A stretch of DNA of 64,000 nt from Leptobrachium leishanense (GCA_009667805.1 CM019064.1:80330675-80394674), one strand, 5' to 3'; positions 1 to 11,080 are shown, numbered from the stretch's first letter. The notes: a model not told the origin generated them from the letters alone. Numbers and translations: made by a program.

Positions 1-110
1 CAAGGTACCAAACGGGGGTTTTAACCCGTTTGGTTTGTAATATGCAGTAAATACCATGGCAAGCGTTAATGCTCACACAGGTGAGCGTTAACGTTGGCGT
101 ATAGAATGTA
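1..110. mobile_element. 3' end of a GGGCC-type MITE, cut by window edge
   Basis: This stretch resembles 17175-17309, the right end of the MITE at 16646-17309. Both have a short palindrome around TAACCCGTTTGG or TAACCCATTAGCG, then a GCTCAC-CAGGTGAG hairpin, then a run ending near GAATGTAAT. Only the right part is present because the window starts inside the element. Confidence 0.55.
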
Positions 111-440
111 ATAGTGTCCTATGTGTCAGGACCAAATCAAATGGTACGCTGACCACAGTCACTTCAATCAAATATCTAGGTATGTGGTTAGACCCAAATC
201 TATCCTTTGGCCCCCACACCGAAAAACTCTCATCTAAACTTTACCCCAAACTAGGTGCCCTGTACAGAAACAAATCCTGCCTGAGCCCCGCAGTAAGAAA
301 GCAGATTGTACAACAAATGCTTATGCCGGCTATTGAATACGGAGATGTAGTGTATGCAGGTGCCCCACAAACACACCTTCATAAACTTACTACATTGTAT
401 AACTTATTCTGCCGCTTTGTGCTACAATGTAACTACATCA
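111..440 (+). pseudogene. non-LTR retrotransposon reverse transcriptase, C-terminal fragment
   Basis: The frame open from about 150 to 435 encodes a block containing YLGMWLDPNLSF, LGALYRNKSCLS and PAIEYGDVVYAGA. This is the pattern downstream of the catalytic motifs in reverse transcriptases of the CR1/L2/Rex1 group. The catalytic part is absent and homology stops near 435, where unrelated sequence begins. The 3' end of what may be the same LINE resumes at about 3650-4213, so the copy was probably split by later insertions. The clade (Rex1-like) is a judgement from the residue pattern only. Confidence 0.7.
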
Positions 441-657
441 GGGGTCAAAATTTCCACTCGCCTGCTTGCATATGGCGAGTGGAAATTAAGGGTGGGCGAG
501 TGGAAATGCACAAGCAGGCAGCACGATAAATTATATCGTTCTGCCTGCGCTGCATATTCCAGTGGCAGACGTTTTTTTATTTTTATTATTTTCGGTCGGC
601 AGAAGTCACTTCCGGCACGCTAACAGCTTTGCATGCTCTTCTTACTGTCCGTCACTT
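441..657. other. unassigned stretch with a short hairpin
   Basis: No gene is seen. An inverted repeat pairs CCACTCGCCTGCTTGCA (about 457-473) with TGCACAAGCAGGC further on, and the GCGAGTGGAAATT motif occurs twice. It could be the start of a hAT-like insertion (CAGGGGTC at about 439), but no right end or target duplication was identified. Confidence 0.35.
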
Positions 658-659
658 TT

Positions 660-1200
660 CATGCTGTAGCCGGCGTGAAGGGACATCCAGCGTGTAGCAG
701 TCAGGTCCGGTAAAAGGGGGGCGGGAGAGGGAATTTGCACCTCCCTGTTGTGGCACTCTGAGGACCAATTGATTCCTCGCGCCAGATGTTTCCCATCTCT
801 GGTTTTCATGCTGTACCCAGCATGCCCTCTGTCTCTCGATGCTACACTCTCACTGACGCTGCTTCGGGGAGTCCGGTTGAACCTCTTACTGATCTCGGAG
901 TTTTGCTCGGCGCACTCGCCGGATCGTTTCCTGCACCATGTGAACGGATCACGGGAAACTGCGCTGAGCAAACATCTTGAATCAGTAAGAGGTTCATCCC
1001 GTCTCCCCAAAGCAGCATCAGTGAGAGTGTAGCATGGAGAGACAGAGGGCATGCGGGTACAGCATGACCAGAGATGGGAAACATCCGGCGCGAGGAATCA
1101 ACTGGTCCTCAAAGTGCCACAACAGGGGGGTGCAAATTCCCTCTCCCGCCCCCCTTTTACCGGACCTGACTGCTACACGCTGGATGTCCCTTCACGCTGC
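660..1200. repeat. long imperfect palindrome (foldback), about 540 bp
   Basis: The arm at about 672-930 reappears inverted at about 940-1196. GAAGGGACATCCAGCGTG in the left arm is matched by CACGCTGGATGTCCCTTC in the right, and the GTCAGGTCCGGTAAAAGG and GAACCTCTTACTGAT blocks pair likewise. The centre lies near 935 with almost no spacer. Open frames on both strands mirror each other and are by-products of the palindrome. It may be a foldback transposon or a nonautonomous element; no flanking duplication was established. Confidence 0.85.
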
Positions 1201-1315
1201 GCTCCTCCTCTTCTGGGCACAGCATGAAGGAGGACTCAGCGTGCCTCAGCGAGTGAGGGAAGCAGGGATTATCCCCGTCCCCTCACTCTACTACTCGCGA
1301 TGACAGGTAAAGGGA

Positions 1316-1600
1316 GGGGGAGAAATGAATTGCAGGGGAGGGGGGAAGAATGAATTGGGGGGGAGAATAAATTGCAGGGGGGAGTAATGAATTGCATTGG
1401 AGGGGGGAATTAATTGCAGGGGGGAGAAATGAATTGCAGGGGAAATGTATTGCAAGGGAGGAGGAATGAATTGCAAGGGAGGAGAGAAATGAATTGCAGG
1501 GGGAAAGGAATGAATTACAGGGGGGAGAGGAATGAATTACAGGGGGGAGAGGAATGAATTACAGGGGGAGAGAGAAATTAATTAAAGGGGGCCTTGGCAG
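1316..1600. repeat. purine-rich minisatellite, unit about 20-24 bp
   Basis: Roughly a dozen degenerate copies of GAATTGCAGGGGGGAGA follow one another, with unit length varying. The strand is strongly G and A rich. No coding sense. Confidence 0.85.
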
Positions 1601-1956
1601 AACTAACCTCTCCCGTGAGGGGTCAGAATTGGTGTAATGCTGGCATAGGCGTTTGAGGTTCAGCAAAATTAAATATATCTATTTATAAAGAAAGATGAGT
1701 GATACGGAAGGAGCAAAAAAAAGAAAATAGAATGGGGATGGAAGTATCACACACGAATATTAATGGATTCATCTGAATAAGCATCCAAGGAGGAAAACTG
1801 ACTCTGGGGTCTTCTAACTTCTATTGATAATCTGGCATACGAACAATTAAAAGAGAGTATTCGGTTCCCCTTGATATATCGGATGAATAAACCCCAAATT
1901 AATTTGGTCCTAAAAACTGTTGGAGAGGAGTCTGTACTTAATGGAAGATATTACTT

Positions 1957-2264
1957 GGGTCTGATGTCTGGATATACATGTATCTGGGGTCTGATGTCTG
2001 GGTATACATGTATCTGGGGCCTGATGTCTGGGTATACATGTATCTGGGGTCTGATGTCTGGGTATGCATGTATCTGGGGTCTGATGTCTGGATAAACATG
2101 TATATGGGGTCTGATGTCTGGGTATGCATGTATCTGGGGTCTGATGTCTGGCTATACATGTATCTGGGGTATGATGTCTGGGTATACATGTATCTGGGGT
2201 ATGATGTCTAGATATACATGTATATGGGGTCTGATGTCTGGGTATACATGTATCTGGGGTCTCG
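1957..2264. repeat. 30-bp minisatellite, about 10 copies
   Basis: The unit GGTCTGATGTCTGGGTATAC plus ATGTATCTGG repeats with single-base variants. Because 30 is a multiple of three, frames stay open on both strands, but the reading frames are repeat artefacts. Confidence 0.95.
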
Positions 2265-2274
2265 GTCTGGTTAA

Positions 2275-3504
2275 CCCCTTAAGGGCCACTGACGTACCCT
2301 GTACGTCCTGTTCTCGGGTCTCCCTTAGACCTGTGGACGTACAGGGTACGTCAGCGGCGCCTAATCCACCTCCCACCCGATACTCACCTCCCTCGCTGGA
2401 TCCCACGGCGATCTGGCAGGGAGGAAGCCTGCCCATGTGATTTACATGGGCAGGCGAGGCTGATGACGTCGCCACGCTGCGTGGTGACGTCATCAGCAGG
2501 CGTCCCCATGCATTTCAATGGAGGGATGGGGGGGCTCCTTCGGAGCCCTCTATCTCCCCAACCATTGAAGCTAGGGTGATGCCGTTTGCACCGCTGGAGA
2601 GGGGAGAGCCTCCCCTTTTCAGCGGTGTATGGCTTTAACAGTTTCGCCGCCGGATCACGTTGCGGCGCCAATTGGCGCCAAAACGCGATTCAAACCTGGA
2701 GGGGGGCTGACATCTTGGATGTCAGCCAAGCTTCCAGGTCCCCCCCACCCACTGACAACCTCACCATATGTGTGAGGATGTCAGTGGGCCAGTTAACCCT
2801 CTAGCTGCCATGTAGAGATAAGGGGATCCTAAGGATCCCTTTATCTCTCGATCCATGGCAGCTAGATGGTCATATTTGACATCATTTGAAAGGCCTGATT
2901 ATGGCCTTTCCAATGATACCAAACATGACCAGGTATGGTTTTAAAAAATAAATAAAAAAAAAATTAAATAAAAAACAAATAATAAAAATTTTTTATAAAA
3001 TAAAAAAATGGTGGTTTTTTTTAAAAGTTTTTTTGTCTGGGGGAGTTTAATTAAATAGGACCTAGGCTGTCATCTAAAAATAATTAGCACAAAATGGTCA
3101 GAATGAGCGCAGCGCACATAGGTGAACTGTCTCAGCAGTGAAGGGGTTAAATAGCAAACGCATGTAAAAATTGGGTATTTCTAATCTCGGGACAAAATTT
3201 TGAACCTATTTAGCCGGGGTCTTTTGGGTGGTTGTAGATTTTGGGGATTAAATTACGAAAAAGTGTGTTTTTACCATTTTTTCTCATATTTCATATTGTT
3301 TTTTATAGTAAATTATTCGATATGATGGAAATATGGTATTTCTAGAAAGTCCATTTAATGGCGGGAAAAAGGGTGTATAATATGTGTGGGTCGAATAAAC
3401 GAGTAAGAGGAAAATTTCACCTAAACACTAACAGCGCAGAAACGTAAAAACAGCAGCGGTCACTAAAAGACGGATTTGTGTAAAACCGCCCGGTCACTAA
3501 GGGG
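2275..3504. mobile_element. piggyBac-like nonautonomous element (TTAA duplication)
   Basis: TTAA at 2271-2274 and TTAA at 3505-3508 flank inverted ends that start CCCCTTAAGGGCCACTGACG and end with the complement of CCCCTTAGTGACCGGGCGG. TTAA duplication with CCC-starting ends is the piggyBac signature. The interior has no transposase. It holds hairpins such as GACGTACCCTGTACGTC and TGATGACGTC, and a pair around AAGGGGATCCTAAGGATCCC. Confidence 0.8.
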
Positions 3505-3649
3505 TTAATTAAAGTTATTTATTTTTGTAACTTTATTCTGAATAAAACCTTTAACAGTGTAATTTTATAAGATAATTTAAGAGGGTGTGTTTAGGGGCAG
3601 AGTTCAGGGAAGAGTAGGTGGGGCAACTGGTGGCGAGTAACTCTTAAGG

Positions 3650-4213
3650 TCTGGCTAGTAGCTTGGGACTTGAAATTTTGAGCCCTGAACTGAACTGAAT
3701 TGTGACATGTTAAAAGAGCTAAACTGATATTCGCTGGTATCTAGACGCACTCTTCACCTTTCCAGAGATTTTTAAGAGATTTTCTGGAAAGCTACCACCC
3801 TACCTGATTAGGCTAGCAGTTCCCTCATCCTATAACCTCCACGAGCACCTTACTTGCAGTACCACTATACAAAAAGAAAGTAACTTGATCCTCATTTTCC
3901 TACAGAGCACTGCAATTAGGGAATAACCTCCCAGACGCCATCAAATCTTCCCCCAGTCTAAAGTCACCCAAGAGCTCCCTATTAACATACCTCAATACAG
4001 AATGCACCTGTAAACATGTAACATAGTGACTATATTTCCTACATAATTACTTTCTGTGTTAATCTGTATATATATATATATATTTAATATCTTGCATTTA
4101 TTACTTTGTAGTTCTGTTACAACTGTAAAATTTCAATGTTCTTGAACCCAGGACATACATGAAAACGAGAGAAATCTCAATGTATCCTTCCAGATAAAAT
4201 ACTTTGCAAATAA
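3650..4213 (+). mobile_element. LINE 3' end with the tail shared by local SINEs
   Basis: Around 3780-3860 broken frames give PPYLIRLAVPSS-type residues, a typical reverse-transcriptase C-terminal block. The 3' end at about 4146-4213 contains CCCAGGACATACATGAAAAC, GAGAAATCTCAATGTATCC and an AAATAAATAAAT tail. The same end closes the SINEs at 10883-11080 and 39851-40045. It is probably the downstream part of the LINE fragment at 111-440. Confidence 0.65.
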
Positions 4214-4868
4214 ATAAATCCAGTGTGAAAGTCTATGAGACTTTGTGCTACACCCTCTCAATGGAAACTTGCAGGAATTCTGTATTTTCAGAAGCTCGCT
4301 GTGAAAATTCTGCAAATCAGATCAGTTAGAAAAGATGCAGCACCACAGATGATGGCATTCCTAATGCATTTTTTCTGTTCTGTTTTGTATGGATTGTTAA
4401 TACAAAGTTTGACAAATCAAAACATGTATCTAATGAGGCAGCTTGTCACTACTGATCGATTAGGCTAGTCATTGTACTCTTGCCATTGTGAAAGGGTCAT
4501 TCTTAGAAAATGAAAAATTAAGGAATTAAAAAAAAAAGTTGCATCAGAGTCAGAACATCCTGAAGATATGCGCCGACTTTCTTGGTCATAGCTTGACAGT
4601 GTTCGGATACGTTGCCGTCCAAAAATGTGATCTGAAATTAACCTTGGAATGGATAACTGTATGCTGGCCTTGTTAAGCCAACATAGTCAAGCTACTTTTG
4701 ATAGAACTTTAACACATGTCCCTTTCTGTAATTACAAAGAAACTCTCATGTCCAATACTCTATTGTATTTTACTGTTGAGGAAGTACTGGGATTGTTGTG
4801 TGTTTGTATGTTAACAGGTTATGTGAGATTCAGTGAACATACAGTATATAGTTTCCAAGGATATGTTA
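4214..4868. other. no recognised feature
   Basis: AT-rich sequence without a convincing open frame, repeat boundary or RNA gene. Confidence 0.4.
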
Positions 4869-5397
4869 GACTTATTATTATTATTATTATTATTCTTTAT
4901 TTATAAAGCGCCAGCATATTCCGCAGCGCTGTACAATAGGCACAGTATAGACGGGTTACAATACATTGAACAACATTTGACAAACAGTACAAGAGGGGAT
5001 GAGGCCCTATTCCCGTAGGAACTCACAATCTAGAGGGGTTGGGGTTGGAAACCGGAGGAGAGGACTGCAAGGTGAGAGCGATTGATGGTTGCGTCAGTGA
5101 GTTGGGTGGTAGGCTTCCCTAAATAGGAATGTTTTAAGGGAGCGTTTGAAGGAAGAGAAATTAGGGGAAAGTCTGACCGTACGAGGGATAGCGTTCCAGA
5201 GAATGGGGGCTGCGCATGTGAAGTCCTGCAGTCTATCATGGGAAGAGGTGATGCGGGGAGAAGCTAGGCGCAGGTCGCTGTTTGACCTTAGGGAGCGGGC
5301 TGGGGTGTATTTGGTGATTAGTGAGGACAGGTAGTGGGGAGCTGAGTTAGTGAGGGTTTTGTAGGTAAGGATAAGGATTTTGAACTTAATTCTGCAG
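4869..5397 (-). mobile_element. L2-like LINE, 3' fragment
   Basis: Read on the minus strand, a frame gives [38 protein letters not shown] and LWNAIPRTVRLSPN. This is the C-terminal end of an L2-type polyprotein. The 3' end is the ATT microsatellite at 4869-4900 preceded by the AAGCGCCAGCATATTCCGCA block. The copy is closely related to the longer one at 20236-23270 and is 5' truncated near 5397. Confidence 0.85.
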
Positions 5398-5589
5398 TAG
5401 ACTTGTTTCCTTTCCCTTTTAAACTTTGTCACTGCCTCTGCCCTTGACATTTCGTCACATATTAGACAGTGGATATTACAACAATGTGACAACACAACCT
5501 AATTAAATCTGACCTCCTGATAAGGCGCTCCATTACTCTGGTATGTTGTTCTGTTTTACTTAACCCTTTCTAACTATGTTGAATTAAGA

Positions 5590-5935
5590 TTTTCATTAAA
5601 GATAGGTTGTTAAGTGGTCACTATACCGTGTCTCACATTCTCACTAATATTTATTACCAAACAATTAAAATTTTTATGTTATTTTATGTTGCTGATATAT
5701 TACATTTGCTTTGTTTTTCTCTTGTATGTTTAGTTAAGAAAATATTTTACTTTTCCAGTATCACTGGGTGCATCCATTGTGTGATCTTTTGTGTTGTAAA
5801 CTGCCACCCCCCCCTGTATCTTTACCTCAGTTGCTAGTTACTTTATGGCAGCTGCTTTAGAATAGGTCCTGTTCTCTGTTGGTCTATGACTAGCTCCAAT
5901 AAAAAGTAACCCTACCCCTTTCTATCACAGCCACT
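5590..5935. repeat. dispersed repeat, sister of 53150-53440
   Basis: The blocks TTTGTTTTTCTCTTGTATG, TAGTTAAGAAAATAT and CACTGGGTGCATCCA recur at 53150-53440. There the copy is interrupted by a short SINE/LINE tail. It looks like a MITE interior, but its ends are not resolved here. Confidence 0.6.
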
Positions 5936-5989
5936 ACCCCTCCTGCCTCATAAGACCTCCCACCTCCATGCCTGGCAGCCTGAATAGGT

Positions 5990-6288
5990 GCCTGAGTTTA
6001 CTTCCCACATCTAGCCCTCCCAGACGGAGTGTACCTCGCACGTTCAGCCCTCCCAGGCTGAGTGTACCTCCCACGATCAGCCCTTCCTGGCTGAGTGTAC
6101 ATCCCACGTTCATCTCTCCCATGCTGAGTGTACATCCCACGTTCAGCCCTCCCAGGCTGAGTGTACATCCCACGTTCAGCCCTTCCAGGCTGAGTGTACA
6201 TCCCACGTTCAGCCCTCCCAGGCTGAGTGTACATCCCACGTTCAGCCCTCCCAGGCTGAGTGTACTTCCCACGTTCAGCCCTCCCAGG
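5990..6288. repeat. 33-bp minisatellite, left part (about 9 units)
   Basis: The unit runs CAGCCCTCCCAGGCTGAGTG then TACATCCCACGTT. The array is split by the hAT element at 6289-7651 and continues at 7652-8330. All frames are open because the unit is a multiple of three; it is not a gene and has no CRISPR-style spacers. Confidence 0.95.
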
Positions 6289-7651
6289 CAGTGGGGTAGC
6301 GTGGGGGGGGGCCTCGGGGGTGGTCGCCCCGGGCGCAATTTTCTTAGGGGGCGCAAAATTTCAAAAGCAATTTGAACCACCAATATTTTCCAGCATGGAT
6401 CAGCAAAGTGTCCGCCAGCTTTGCCACGCCGGCAGTGACTTAGCACTCAGCGTCCAGAAGGGAGGACCAGGACTGAAAATTCTGGTCCTGTCCTAACTCC
6501 TCCTTAACGCTGACATGAGTCACGTGAAGCAGCACAGCATTATTCGATGGAACACCTGTACCACGCTTGTCAGCCCCCTTGAAGCCCTGTTCCAGTCCCC
6601 CGCCACTGAACAGGAGGGAGGGAGGTGCCTGTCCTGCAGCCCATTTAAAATCTGGTCTCCACTAAGCCCCCTGGACAGCTTCCCCCCCGGGCCACCAGCA
6701 ACTCCACGCAGGTAGGCGACACTGTATGACACCAGAGCAGCGTGACCACCACTCAGTGAGGTGGCACTGAGGGTACAGGGAGAGGGTGACTGGAGGTTCA
6801 GGGAGAGAATGACTGGGGATACTGGGAGAGAGTGACTGGGGATACTGGGAGAGAGTGACTGGGGATACTTGGATAGAGAGAGAGTGACTGGGGTACTGCG
6901 AGAAAGTGGGAGTACTTGGAGAACGAGAGAGAGTGACTGGGGGTACTGGGAGAGAGTGACTGGGGGTACTGGGAGAGAGTGACTGGGGGATACTGGGAGA
7001 GTGCGTGACTGGGGGATACTGGGAGAGTGCGTGACTGGGGGTACTGGGAGGGAGTGCGTGACTGGGGTACTGGGAGGGAGTGCGTGACTGGGGCAGTGGG
7101 AGTGAGTGACTGGGGGTACTGGGAGTGAGTGACGGGGTACTGGGAGAAAGTGGGAGTACTTGGAGAGCGAAAGAGTGAGAGTGACTGGGGGTACTGGGAG
7201 AGAGTGACTGGGGTACTGGGAGGGAGTGACTGGGGGTACTGGGGGAAAGTGGGGGGTACTTGGAGAGAGTGAGCGAGTGACTGGGGGAGCTAGGAGAGAG
7301 TGAGTGACAGAGTACTGGGAGAGAGAGACTGGGGGTACTGGGAAAAAGTGGGGGTACTTTGAGAGTGACTGGGGGTACTTTGAGAGTGACTGGGGGTACT
7401 GAGAGTGACTGGGTATAGTGTGAGAGTGGAACTATGCAAGGATATACTGGGACAGGGTGACTGGTAGCAGTGGCGTAGTGTGGGGGGCATGTGTGTTTCA
7501 TTTTTTATTATATCAGTATTTTGTTAATATACAATATTAAGGGGTCAATACTCTCCTGGTGGAAGGGAATCATGGTGTTACCGTCTTCACAGATTGAGGG
7601 CACACAATTCTTGCCTTGCCCCGGGCGCTGACAACCCACCCTACGCCACTG
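6289..7651. mobile_element. hAT-like element inserted in the 33-bp minisatellite
   Basis: The element begins CAGTGGGGTAGCGTGGGG and ends with CCACCCTACGCCACTG, an imperfect inverted repeat. The flanks are exact 8-bp copies of CTCCCAGG (6281-6288 and 7652-7659), the duplication length of hAT elements. No transposase frame is present. It includes its own 24-bp minisatellite (6790-7440), and a second internal CAGTGGCGTAG copy at 7468 suggests a related end inside. Confidence 0.9.
6790..7440. repeat. minisatellite inside the hAT element, unit about 24 bp
   Basis: Variants of GGGGGTACTGGGAGAGAGTG followed by ACT are repeated with frequent length change. It is confined to the interior of the hAT element. 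Confidence 0.9.
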
Positions 7652-8330
7652 CTCCCAGGCTGAGTGTACATCCCACGTTCAGCCCTCCCAGGCTGAGTGT
7701 ACATCCCACGTTCAGCCCTCCCAGGCTGAGTGTACATCACACGTTCAGCCCTCCCAGGCTGAGTGTACATCCCACGTTCAGCCCTCCCATGCTGAGTGTA
7801 CATCCCACGTTCAGCCCTCCCAGGCTGAGTGTACATCCCACGTTCAGCCCTCCCAGGCTGAGTGTACATCCCACGTTCAGTCCTCCCAGGCTGAGTGTAC
7901 ATCCCACGTTCAGCCCTCCCAGGCTGAGTGTACATCCCACGTTCAGCCCTCCCAGGCTGAGTGTACATCCCACGTTCAGCCCTCCCAGGCTGAGTGTACA
8001 TCCCACGTTCAGCCCTCCCAGGCTGAGTGTACATCGCACGTTCAGCCCTCCCAGGCTGAGTGTACATCGCACGTTCAGCCCTCCCAGGCTGAGTGTACAT
8101 CCCACGTTCAGCTCTCCCAGGCTGAGTGTACATCCCACGTTCAGCCCTCCCAGGCTGAGTGTACATCCCACGTTCAGCCCTCCCAGGCTGAGTGTACATC
8201 CCACATTCAGCCCTCCAAGGCTGAGTGTACATCCCACGTTCAGCTCTCCCAGGCTGAGTGTACCTCCCACGTTCAGCCCTCCCAGGCTGAGTGCACCTCC
8301 CACGTCCAGCCCTCCCAAGCTGAATGTGTC
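7652..8330. repeat. 33-bp minisatellite, right part (about 20 units)
   Basis: Continuation of the array at 5990-6288 with the same unit. The units are near-identical in the middle and more diverged at the right end (about 8290-8330), as expected for edge decay. Confidence 0.95.
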
Positions 8331-8530
8331 CTGCTCTCCCAGCCTCCCACGTCCTGCAAAGCACAACAGTACAGGATGCAGATAACTCCTAGCTCACAGT
8401 CCAAACAAGACATCCCTACATATACATTATGTATGCCTGGGAGTGATAGGAGCAGCAATGTATCTGAAGCTTGCAGACTGCAGTGAGGGCTATATCACAT
8501 ACAATGTACCTCCTATCACACATACCTCCA

Positions 8531-9780
8531 TCTATACTATAATGCAGTAAGAGGCAGCGTGTCCGTCGCCATGCTGCCTCTGTGCATGCGCGCACAACCA
8601 GTGGCGGTTGGCTGCGTGCGCATCCAACCAGCGAAACAGTAATACGGCGGAGTGTCGAATGGGTGCGCACGCATTCGACACTCCGCCGTATCACAGTTTC
8701 GGCGATTGGATGTGTGCGCAGGTGGGTGCGCACGCAGCCAACCGCCGCAGCACACGCACATCGTGCCTATATAACATGAGGCGCGCCAAAACGCCTCAGT
8801 CATAGGAGAGGCAGCACACCCTACGGATACAGTGAGCAACCTGCACAGTTTTTAAAAAAAACACGGAGCACAGAGCCCAACCCGGCCCAATCAGCACCTC
8901 CACCACAGAACCTAGGAGCACCCGGCCAAAAAGAGAAACGTACCCCCACCCCAAAACAAAGAGCCCCCAAAGCTATGAGCACCTCCACCACAGAGCGCAC
9001 AGAGCTCAGAGGGCCTAACAAAAAACAGTGCCCCCAAAGCTCTGAGCACCCACAGAACCTAGGAGCACCTGGTCAAAAACAAAAAACATAGCCGTGCCCC
9101 CACCCAAAACCCAGAGCCCCCAAAGCTCAAAGCACCTCCACCACAGAGCACACAGAGCACAGCGGGCCTAACAAAAACCAGTGCCCCCCCACCAAAGAGC
9201 CCTCAAAGGTCTGAGCACCAACACCACTTAGCACCCACCACCAAGAAAAAAATACCCTGAAAATAGAGAGAAAAAATTGTTACAAGAACTACCAGCCACA
9301 GTTGGCAAAATTTAGTCATTGCTCAAGTATTGACACCTACCTCTGAACGTAAAACAGTTTTTATTCCTAGAATAGATTTAGCCTCAAGTAATACTGAACT
9401 TCCATTTGTTTTAAGGAGACAATTTCCTGTTAAATTGGCATTTGCAATGACTATTAACAAATCCCATGGACAAACCTTGGACAGAGTTGGCATCTATTTA
9501 CCGGAACCCGTCTTCAGCCATGGACAACTATATGTTGCATTCTCTCGAGTCAAGAGCTCTGCGGACGTTAAAATCAAAGTCATCGATGGACGTGAACAAG
9601 GCTACTTATTACCAGGGACTGATGCGTGCTTCACAAAAAATGTTGTATTCAAAGAAATTTATACAAAATAGTCAGTAAAAAATGTAACTTTTCTTGACGC
9701 TGCTGTGCTTTCATTTCGACCAACATTCATGCACACCACACTTATCAATAGACTGCCCTCTGGGCAGGCTTTCCACCTAG
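8531..9780 (+). mobile_element. Helitron, internally reduced copy
   Basis: It starts with TC (TCTATACTATAATGCAGTAAG, preceded by A at 8530) and ends with CTAG followed by T at 9781. Thirteen bases before the end is the hairpin CTGCCC-TCT-GGGCAG. A TC start, CTRR end, 3' hairpin and insertion between A and T define Helitrons. The 5' part has GC-rich palindromes, for example about 8640-8691 around GGGTGCGCACGC. The middle is a degenerate GAGCACCTCCACCACAGAGC-type repeat. A helicase remnant lies near the 3' end. Related copies are at 43855-45534 and 58905-59987, both inverted. Confidence 0.9.
9276..9671 (+). pseudogene. Helitron helicase, C-terminal remnant
   Basis: The frame ending at 9671 encodes about 113 residues including VFIPRIDL, LRRQFPVKLAFAMTINKSHG, QTLDRVGIYL and LYVAFSRVKS. 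These are the last helicase motifs (V and VI) of the Pif1-type helicase of Helitrons, which would unwind DNA during rolling-circle transposition. There is no ATG at the start of the homology, and the Rep nuclease and the ATP-binding motifs are missing, so the copy cannot act. The stop codon sits about 110 bp from the Helitron 3' end, as in complete elements. Confidence 0.9.
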
Positions 9781-10116
9781 TAATGTACATAATGCAGACT
9801 GTACTTTCACTGCTAGAGGACATGTGGGGAAAAAAACAGTCTGCAGCGCTGCCTGGTCCTGCCCTCAAGTGACACACAGCAGCTAGTAAGAGAGCAGGGG
9901 TGTATCTCATGACATCATGATTTAGGTTTTGCCCACAGCAGTAAAGTGTAGATTTTGGTAAATGTTGAATCATGAGAAAATATCCACAAAATAGGATCAA
10001 GAGTGGAAATCATATCTTTGTTTTTCCTTTTTACACGCAATTACTTTGAACAAAGGGAAAAAAAACAGTATCATGTGGTTCATAAAATAAGGTGGTGTTG
10101 TTTGTAATGCACGTTA
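9781..10116. other. flank; part of a dispersed repeat also seen near 53640-53825
   Basis: No gene. The blocks AGATTTTGGTAAATGTTG, TTTTTCCTTTTTACA and TTGTAATGCAC recur in the same order at about 53660-53825, so this is an old repeat interrupted by the neighbouring insertions. Confidence 0.5.
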
Positions 10117-10333
10117 GGGATGTGCATGGCTGAAAAATTTGTTTAGTTTAGTTACGTTTTTAAATTTCATTTTTGGAATTTCGTAACTAATTTCATTTCG
10201 TGTTTCGTTTTGTTTTTCGTATCGATTCGAATTTCATATATCAATTCGATAGTTGATATCAATTCGAATTTTGGATCAATAAATAAAACCCCAATTAATC
10301 AAATTTTGCTGTTAAAAGAAAAGCTAAGGTTTA

Positions 10334-10798
10334 GGCCAGACGAACGCATTCTGAGCACACGGTGCGTCCGTGCACAACTGACGTACTTTCTGACGACTGA
10401 TACTGCAGACACCACACGGTCCGTTTTTTTTGACTGACTTTTTTGTGACTGATGTAGATGGGAAAGAAAATTAATATGTAAAATGAAAAAAAATTGATTA
10501 CATGATATGAAAAAACATTTTGTCCGTCAAAAATACTGGGCGTCAAAAATGCAGTCCGTCCGACTATGTTCCATCACTCACACACAAAGCTACGCGGACG
10601 TGGCGCACTCGGTGCGTCCGTCCTACCGGTTTGACGATCTTGCCTAAATTGCGTCCAGTGCCACGTGCGTTGTGCGTCCACACTTCTGTGCGGACGTGCT
10701 TCGTGTGTGGGTCTCTATTAATCATAATTTTATGCTACGACGGACGTTAAAATGTGCGGCAACACGGACGTGATCGCTGCGTTCGTCTGACACCGGCC
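10334..10798. mobile_element. GGCC/GGCT-end MITE, Harbinger-like (copy 1)
   Basis: Inverted ends GGCCAGACGAACGCA and GCGTTCGTCTGACACCGGCC belong to a nine-member family in this window. Most members are flanked by TAA or TTA duplications, as PIF/Harbinger elements are. Here the flanks are TTA and TAA, so one has probably changed. The interior is rich in GGACGT and GCGTCC motifs and has no transposase. Confidence 0.75.
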
Positions 10799-10882
10799 TA
10801 AATGTTAAGCTTTCACAGATCTAGTATTTGAGTCAAATTAAACAGTGAAACAAAATTAATTTGTTTCATAAAGTCCTTTTTT

Positions 10883-11080
10883 TTTTTTGAGAAAGGATTT
10901 TACCAGGAAGGATACATTGAGATTTCTCTCGTTTTCAAGTATGTCCTGGGTGGCGAGTATGTACCGTTATGTGTCTTGCCAAGGACACTTACTGGAGAGG
11001 TGCTCGCTGGGATCGAACCCATGACTCCACAGGCTCTCTCCATGCAGAGCAGTGATGTTACCTCTACTCCACCCAGCCGG
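10883..11080 (-). mobile_element. tRNA-derived SINE with LINE-like tail
   Basis: On the minus strand it starts CCGGCTGGGTGGAGTAGAGG. This contains an A-box-like TGGAGTAGAGG and then a B box GGTTCGATCCC about 50 bases on, the internal promoter of RNA polymerase III. The 3' part, CCCAGGACATACTTGAAAAC then GAGAAATCTCAATGTATCC, is the same as the LINE end at 4146-4213, so that LINE presumably mobilised it. A second copy is at 39851-40045. Confidence 0.85.

Noticed and set aside
748..1303. Mirrored frames on both strands
   Set aside because: Consequence of the long palindrome.
7652..8330. CRISPR-like direct repeats
   Set aside because: Units are contiguous with no unique spacers, and the genome is vertebrate.
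7594..8385. Open frames of over 200 codons on both strands (repeating SVHPTFSPPRL and its reverse)
   Set aside because: They come from a 33-bp unit, a multiple of three, so every frame stays open; no gene features.
10883..11080. A genuine tRNA gene (B box GGTTCGATCCC)
   Set aside because: No cloverleaf acceptor stem could be formed, it carries a LINE-like tail, and a second identical composite copy exists: a SINE.
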